Shown piece by piece: positions 60,601-64,000 of a stretch of DNA of 64,000 nucleotides. Within the stretch, counting starts at the first letter, position 1. The number at the start of each line of letters is the position of its first letter. A program made the position numbers and the translations under genes. Source of the DNA: JADLHS01 sp044225555 (GTDB taxonomy: Bacteria > Verrucomicrobiota > Verrucomicrobiia > Limisphaerales > JADLHS01); contig JBGAIM010000008.1 in assembly GCA_044225555.1 (NCBI GenBank), positions 253,634-317,633 on the forward strand. The letters are read 5' to 3'. The notes under the pieces were generated by a model. It worked only from the letters and a program-made list of their open reading frames with translations, ran no database searches and was not told where the DNA came from.

Positions 60601-61623
60601 GGCGATGAAATTGGACAGACGCTTTTTGTCGCACGTAAGCGGTTGCTTGATCTGAAAACCTCTCATCTGAATCCCTTCAGCACCGGCGGCTTTATCTTCT
60701 CGCCTCTGTTGCGGGAGCAAATCGCCAAGAAGTGGGCGGAATTTTCATCGGACAGTAAGAACTGGATTCAGGTTCAATCCGACTGGCTGGCAAGATTCGA
60801 GGTGGAGCTGGCTAAACTCCGCGCTTCCGGTAGAGACGATCAAAAGACCCGCGCAGGAATTCGGTCCCGAGAATCGCGAATCCATAAATTGAAGCAGATG
60901 GAATCTGCGAAGGATTGGGACGAACTTCTCACGTTCATTGACAAGGAACTCGGCGCGCAACAACCACAACCGAGATTCCCAGCCCAATTTGTCGCTACCT
61001 TGCGTCATCCAACTTACAACACGCCCATTACCAGCGTCAAAGTCACTGCCCAATCCAAAGATGATGACAGTTTCCTATTGGTTCGCGATTTAACGTCGCC
61101 TAAAGCCAGATCGGGGACCTATGTGATGCGAAAGCAGGAAGACAAGTATCGAGAGATGCGCGTATATCGGCTGTCGAAGCCAGGGCGGGCTGGGAATTAT
61201 GCGTGCTGGCTTGTCCTGCCGTGGTATGAAAACATGGATTCCCGCAGCAAACGCTTCAAAAAAGTCGCTAAGAAGTTCGTGCCCGTTGGCTGTCAGTCGG
61301 CAACTTTCGTGAAGGTTTTTCGCAAAGATGACATCGTCTGTATCGTGAATGACCATTTGGCCGACAAAAAAATCAAGTGCGGTGAAAGCTGGCGAATCGT
61401 GCGAACCGATGCAAAGGGAGAATGTCTGGCAAACATTGGCCTCCTGCCTGCCCATCTTGTTAAGGAAACCGTTCATCCAATCACCGGGGAAAAAGTTAAG
61501 ATTGAGCCGATCACAGTCGCATTGAATGATTTCATGCACGCGCTCGAATCGCCTGCGCCGACAAATGAGCTACCACATTCTGCATCTGCTCAGTCACAAC
61601 CTCCGAGTCCGGTGCAAGCTTGA
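57619..61623 (+). CDS. cas9: Cas9 endonuclease, type II-C
   Basis: Up to 1334 residues, numbered here from TTG 57619. RuvC-I is VFGFDVGTGSIGYAV with D90. The arginine-rich bridge helix is RRNLRRQRRTLRSRKYRR. RuvC-II is PDFVVIEMARDLMM with E603. HNH spans LEHLVPRTPVVCNEWFNLTV (H705, N719) and N728. RuvC-III is HHAIDAMVIS with H892 and D895. All catalytic positions are present, so both strands should be cut. Cas9 uses crRNA:tracrRNA to cut matching DNA. No cas4 or csn2 is visible, giving subtype II-C, but the protein is larger than usual for II-C (about 950-1100). Start is uncertain: only TTG 57619 and GTG 57724 precede RuvC-I, with no ATG. Confidence 0.92.
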   Translation: MTSYDRQNPAREYRSVKSSFPPRHQNAFTIRSGILVSWPPCARTSLDASAAAPPPVGESLDPGWSYSDGAIEGQTSSIAKPLDSLVFGFDVGTGSIGYAVRQGNEFKDVGVLICPEDTNDLSGRRNLRRQRRTLRSRKYRRAWFVNQLFQVGLTRPTEENLKRRPAETAEQHFQRTNPAALRNRALKEPLEGWQLFIALAHLFKRRGYSKVPWANAAKATKDTTKPKKEDDEGEIIKAANSIKSEMEKRDCQHPCQYLAKRREELGQRPTEKWARKIYWLRDLIEGEFHAITKAQEKHFPELAKNTERLLFGETHTVKRTVDGKEKEFRVFFNAAGARNPGVLGMRWPRFDNRGPGLDALEPYRKDAKSGAWIPQHTMRRDNRLFKEWQLDVSLNNFVVIKRLAPAGRRQKEKIEKFPPPPQALAALRKMWNERGHLWAEDLQEWAKVYQGQFELRDPDQNLTPRNDFSGRARFSKLGMAAIRNAIAEAREKHDTAYEAWEQKFREKNPKANEEDIANGYARFLTQQAAVVAVNNDDNAYARTVAPPPVLVLPGEKQSHALQRYINGIRDPRVRHRVELFTRELRRLMDLHSNGGAPDFVVIEMARDLMMNDEQKKQKEEKDKTRKAERDKAAQILRDMGFKPDDESIKKFMLAQEVGWRCPFTLQHFCQSDFSNLTITQLVQSENKPRFVREAKPVFERLELEHLVPRTPVVCNEWFNLTVTLNATNAQKRKRTPFQWLSVDKDGLSPELNWERVCKEAALRFGEGSLKYQVFTSPDAAQLIEENAKRSIQQTAYITRCLREACLILFGGDWLDWTDGVGRDPRLLKNNRASTSFLTTNGVITSRLRSGWNLNGVLHPRATRTEWEALSDEERKVRRLERALKNRQDHRHHAIDAMVISCTLPWLAYKTRAANNPADDGWCEVDPQTGEITKIWNPVFNDYGFGIKKVAEAKAALLLRHSTDRKQDLLRHHKPTMRNAQAFDTTPYGRREKFGGDEIGQTLFVARKRLLDLKTSHLNPFSTGGFIFSPLLREQIAKKWAEFSSDSKNWIQVQSDWLARFEVELAKLRASGRDDQKTRAGIRSRESRIHKLKQMESAKDWDELLTFIDKELGAQQPQPRFPAQFVATLRHPTYNTPITSVKVTAQSKDDDSFLLVRDLTSPKARSGTYVMRKQEDKYREMRVYRLSKPGRAGNYACWLVLPWYENMDSRSKRFKKVAKKFVPVGCQSATFVKVFRKDDIVCIVNDHLADKKIKCGESWRIVRTDAKGECLANIGLLPAHLVKETVHPITGEKVKIEPITVALNDFMHALESPAPTNELPHSASAQSQPPSPVQA

Positions 61624-62605
61624 CCAGCTTCACATTGCGGACACCGAAAAAGGCACGGAACGCACTGTGCCGTTGTCGGATATAGCCGTGATTGTGGCGG
61701 CAGCACAGGATATGTCTGTCACGGCAGGTGCATTGCGACGAATGGCAGAATTGAATGTCTTGATGATTGTCTGCAACGAGAAGTTTGAACCCTGCGCCCT
61801 CACGCTCCCTTATTATCGAGCCACCAATACCGAACTGCTCCGGCGGCAAATCGAATGGACTACGGAATGGAAAACCGCCATGTGGCGACAAATCATCACG
61901 GCCAAAGTCCGCAATCAAGCCGCCAATCTCGCCCATCTGAAACGCGCGCATTCCGTTTTGACGGAAATCGCCAAACGGTGCGAAAATCCAACGCTCGCAC
62001 AGAATGTTGCCCCGCCTTCAGGAGACAACAGCCTGAGTCCTGTCGCTTCAATGCCTGCAATCAAGAAGCCCTCGCTTGCCACCATCACCGCATCCCAGCG
62101 TGACGCCTTTCGTTCGGATACCCCCGATGCCTGCGAGTCCCGTGCCGCGCGACATTACTGGAAACATCTACTGCCGCGCCTGAGCGAGTGGCAACAAACC
62201 GACGAACGCCGGCGTGTGCCTGGTACGCGCGAAGGCATAAACGGGATGTTGGATTATGGCTATGCCATCATCCGCACCGCCGTTTTACGTTCCCTTGCCG
62301 CGCATGGATTCATTGCCGCCATTGGCATCGCCCACACTCCCAAAGCCGGAAGCTTTGCGCTCGCTGATGATTTGGTGGAACCGTTCCGCCCGTGGATTGA
62401 TCGGGAGTTGCGATTGTTTGTGCAAGGTGGCAAACGCCCAATGGAGGAATGGATGCGGCAAGCGGTGTCAGTGCTCCAACAGGAAGTGCCGATGGGCAAA
62501 ACCAAAGTCCGCCTGCTCAACGCCATTGATCTTTCCATTCAGAGTTTTGCCAATGCCACGCTTACCCGACTTCCAACGCAATTGAAATTCCCCATGCTCC
62601 CATGA
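61565..62605 (+). CDS. cas1: Cas1 spacer integrase, enlarged
   Basis: A 346-residue Cas1 from ATG 61565, inside the end of cas9. The N-terminal beta domain (MSYHILHLLSHNLRVRCKLD, then VPLSDIAVIVAAAQDMSVTA) and the C-terminal helical domain carry the metal residues E191 (ACESRAARHYW), H257 (GIAHTPKAG) and D268/D269 (LADDLVEPFRP). Type II Cas1 is usually about 300 residues; here an extra 35-45 residues lie at about 136-182, rich in Pro, Ser and Asn. With Cas2 it integrates new spacers. Its stop overlaps the cas2 start. Confidence 0.92.
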   Translation: MSYHILHLLSHNLRVRCKLDQLHIADTEKGTERTVPLSDIAVIVAAAQDMSVTAGALRRMAELNVLMIVCNEKFEPCALTLPYYRATNTELLRRQIEWTTEWKTAMWRQIITAKVRNQAANLAHLKRAHSVLTEIAKRCENPTLAQNVAPPSGDNSLSPVASMPAIKKPSLATITASQRDAFRSDTPDACESRAARHYWKHLLPRLSEWQQTDERRRVPGTREGINGMLDYGYAIIRTAVLRSLAAHGFIAAIGIAHTPKAGSFALADDLVEPFRPWIDRELRLFVQGGKRPMEEWMRQAVSVLQQEVPMGKTKVRLLNAIDLSIQSFANATLTRLPTQLKFPMLP

Positions 62606-63129
62606 GCGACGCGGCCAACAATCCCGAGGATGAGGAATTGTTGCCAGACGAACGCCCGCGCCGCTCCAAGTACGGGGAACTTGATGACTTGGAAGAAATA
62701 TCTTCACCGCCCGAAGAACCCGTACCGCCGTTTCAACTTCAACCCTCAACCGCTGCCGAATCACCGCGTCGCAAATCCCGAGGCAAACAGGGACGCGACC
62801 CGGTGTGCAGCAAATATCGTATGGCCTGGGTAATGGTATTCTTTGATCTGCCAGTGGGAACACCGGAAGAACGACGTGACGCTTCTAACTTCCGCAGGGA
62901 CCTCATCAAGGACGGTTACATGATGGTGCAATTCAGTGTGTATGCCCGCCCGTGTGGTTCAGCAGATCGAGTGGAAACCCAGGTGCGACGACTGCGTTCC
63001 AAAATTCCTGCCCGTGGTGAAGTACGCGGGTTGCTCATCACGGATGCCCAATGGGGGAGAATGATTGTGGTACGAAGTCAGAAGAAAGAGGACCCAGAGG
63101 ACATGCCTGAACAGATGATGTTTTTCTGA
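62602..63129 (+). CDS. cas2: Cas2 with an acidic/proline-rich N-terminal extension
   Basis: A 175-residue protein; Cas2 normally has about 100. The ferredoxin-like Cas2 core begins near residue 72 (YRMAWVMVFFDLPVGTPEER) with the conserved D82, and continues RRDLIKDGYMMVQFSVYARP and GEVRGLLITDAQWGRMIVVR, close to type II Cas2. The first 70 residues are acidic then basic and proline-rich (DEELL, DDLEEISSPPEEP, SPRRKSRGKQGRD) and look disordered. The cas1 stop overlaps its ATG (ATGA), so the extension is translated unless an internal start such as M74 is used. Confidence 0.88.
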   Translation: MSDAANNPEDEELLPDERPRRSKYGELDDLEEISSPPEEPVPPFQLQPSTAAESPRRKSRGKQGRDPVCSKYRMAWVMVFFDLPVGTPEERRDASNFRRDLIKDGYMMVQFSVYARPCGSADRVETQVRRLRSKIPARGEVRGLLITDAQWGRMIVVRSQKKEDPEDMPEQMMFF

Positions 63130-63165
63130 AAAGACGAACGGCACTGACTTGCGTCAGTGCCGTTC
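63129..63165 (-). terminator. Terminator of the tracrRNA
   Basis: A perfect 13-base-pair stem (GAACGGCACTGAC with GTCAGTGCCGTTC) and a GCAA loop at 63136-63165, followed on the minus strand by GTCTTTTC. On the plus strand no T run follows, so it is oriented for minus-strand RNA. It directly abuts the cas2 stop. It therefore marks the 3' end of a minus-strand RNA, consistent with the tracrRNA. Confidence 0.8.
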
Positions 63166-63299
63166 AAGACCTCGTTTCATCGTATTGCTACGACTACTCT
63201 CTCCGGGGTGGGCAACCTTGCGGTTGCATTCCAGTATGACCCGGAGTTGGTCAACATATTTGAGATGATGCCCCCCGTCCAAAGGTTGAATCACTCGTT
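63129..63299 (-). ncRNA. tracrRNA
   Basis: Minus-strand RNA of about 170 nt. Its 5' part (63258-63289) is an anti-repeat: it pairs with the array repeat over almost the full length, including a run of six G-C pairs (GGGGGG with CCCCCC), two G-U pairs, one C-A mismatch and a two-base bulge. The tail folds into nested stems: CTCCGGG with CCCGGAG enclosing GCAACCGCAAGGTTGC with a GCAA loop, then the 13-bp terminator hairpin. The − strand has promoter-like boxes upstream. The tracrRNA guides Cas9 with processed crRNA. Pairing is symmetric, so strand is set by the terminator and tail structure. Confidence 0.82.
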
Positions 63300-63305
63300 C
63301 CAAGC

Positions 63306-63332
63306 CGTATCCGAACCCTTTTCCGCCGTCAA
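63306..63332 (-). promoter_or_regulatory. Candidate promoter of the tracrRNA
   Basis: On the minus strand a TTGACG box (63327-63332, 5 of 6 with the -35 consensus) is followed after 15 bases by GATACG (63306-63311), a weak -10 match (3 of 6). It lies between the first array repeat and the anti-repeat, pointing into the tracrRNA, with the start expected near 63299. The short spacer and weak -10 keep confidence low. Confidence 0.45.
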
Positions 63333-63335
63333 CCT

Positions 63336-64000
63336 AGTTTGTCAGCCCTTGGACGGGGGGCAATCCCAAACGCCAATGAAGTTGACCCGGCGAAGCTCGA
63401 CAGTTTGTCAGCCCTTGGACGGGGGGCAATCCCAAACCAACAAAAAGAACCACTATGAAAACACTACAGTTTGTCAGCCCTTGGACGGGGGGCAATCCCA
63501 AACCCATACGTCGCCAGCGAATGGGAGGAGGGTAGTTTGTCAGCCCTTGGACGGGGGGCAATCCCAAACACAGCGCCAAGGCTGAACTCCGGGCCGAGAG
63601 TTTGTCAGCCCTTGGACGGGGGGCAATCCCAAACCAGAAATCATCCGGCCCGTGAGCGGCGACCAGTTTGTCAGCCCTTGGACGGGGGGCAATCCCAAAC
63701 ATCCTGGGCCAGCGCGTTGAGTTGGCGGAAAGTTTGTCAGCCCTTGGACGGGGGGCAATCCCAAACCAGCAATGAAACTCATCCCCGAACTTCACCAGTT
63801 TGTCAGCCCTTGGACGGGGGGCAATCCCAAACGCACGCCGTGATGAGCATTTACGGCACGCTAGTTTGTCAGCCCTTGGACGGGGGGCAATCCCAAACAA
63901 CAAAGACCAACTCCAGAGCGAGGGCGCGAGTTTGTCAGCCCTTGGACGGGGGGCAATCCCAAACCAGATCGTGAAGCCGGTTGAGGGTGTCCGCAGTTTG
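63336..64000 (-). CRISPR. CRISPR array, 36-nt repeats, at least 11 copies
   Basis: Ten full 36-base repeats start at 63336, 63402, 63468, 63534, 63599, 63665, 63731, 63797, 63863 and 63929, and an eleventh starts at 63995 and is cut by the window edge. All copies are identical, including the outer A. On the plus strand a repeat begins AGTTTGTCAGCCC and ends GCAATCCCAAAC. Nine spacers are 30 bases and one is 29 (63570-63598). If transcribed leftward as the tracrRNA suggests, the repeat begins GTTTGGGATTG and the leader lies beyond the right edge. The repeat's minus-strand end TGACAAACT resembles an extended -10, as in II-C arrays with repeat-embedded promoters. Confidence 0.97.

Noticed and set aside
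63258..63335. tracrRNA on the plus strand
   Set aside because: The anti-repeat can pair in either orientation, but on the plus strand only about 45 bases separate it from the first repeat and no terminator is seen. The minus strand has stems and a terminator.
63334..63903. Open frame with tandem LGLPPVQGLTN-like peptides, and a plus-strand counterpart
   Set aside because: It is the translation of the CRISPR repeats in the array, not a repeat protein. Period and boundaries match the 66-base repeat-spacer unit exactly.
1..64000. tRNA, rRNA or known riboswitch genes
   Set aside because: No cloverleaf with the usual TTC and anticodon arms, rRNA signature or riboswitch core was recognised on either strand by eye; a covariance search would be decisive.

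Overview
The window reads as a chromosomal segment of a GC-rich, Gram-negative, flagellated bacterium. The most likely source is an uncultivated member of Verrucomicrobiota. That placement is inferred from PEP-CTERM anchors, a PUR-domain protein, LamG and RHS surface proteins, a verrucomicrobial-style integrase and an integron remnant; it was not tested by phylogeny.

Region 1 (1-32495, nearly all on the minus strand) is one long chemotaxis and flagellum cluster. Reading with transcription it runs fliO-fliP-fliQ-fliR-flhB-flhA-(small)-flhF-(small membrane protein)-fliA-motA-motB-(small CxC protein), then flgF-flgG-flgA-flgH-flgI-flgJ'-flgN-flgK-flgL-cheA, an ankyrin-repeat gene, then cheW, three chemoreceptors with an OprB-like porin gene between them, cheR, cheD, an HDOD gene and the start of cheB. 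One chemoreceptor carries a Tll0287-like sensor domain with a CxxCH haem motif. All three receptors end in an F-x-x-F tail that could tether CheR. A good sigma-28 promoter lies upstream of cheW, and the cognate sigma factor (FliA) is in the cluster.

Region 2 (32496-33524) is a breakpoint upstream of fliO. It holds the N-terminal stump of an integron integrase, a GTTAGGC recombination box, one cassette gene and a convincing attC site: a relic integron.

Region 3 (33525-51900) is accessory DNA. It holds a tyrosine recombinase with an altered active site, small regulators, a protein built of Myb/SANT-like repeats, a LamG/calcium-repeat surface protein, a 2430-residue RHS polymorphic toxin with a nuclease-like tip and an Imm26-type immunity gene, and two PEP-CTERM proteins.

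Region 4 (51918-57603) is a mobilisation module: a MobF relaxase-helicase, an oriT-like inverted repeat, a TraK-like HTH protein, a ParA-like ATPase, a coiled-coil membrane protein and a PUR-domain protein.

Region 5 (57619-64000) is a type II-C CRISPR-Cas locus placed directly after the mobilisation genes: cas9-cas1-cas2, a tracrRNA on the opposite strand with its own promoter and terminator, and an array of 36-nt repeats that runs off the window end. Its oddities are a cas9 frame that follows the PUR gene across a single in-frame TAG with no ATG before RuvC-I, an enlarged Cas1, and a Cas2 with an acidic/proline-rich N-terminal extension of about 70 residues.
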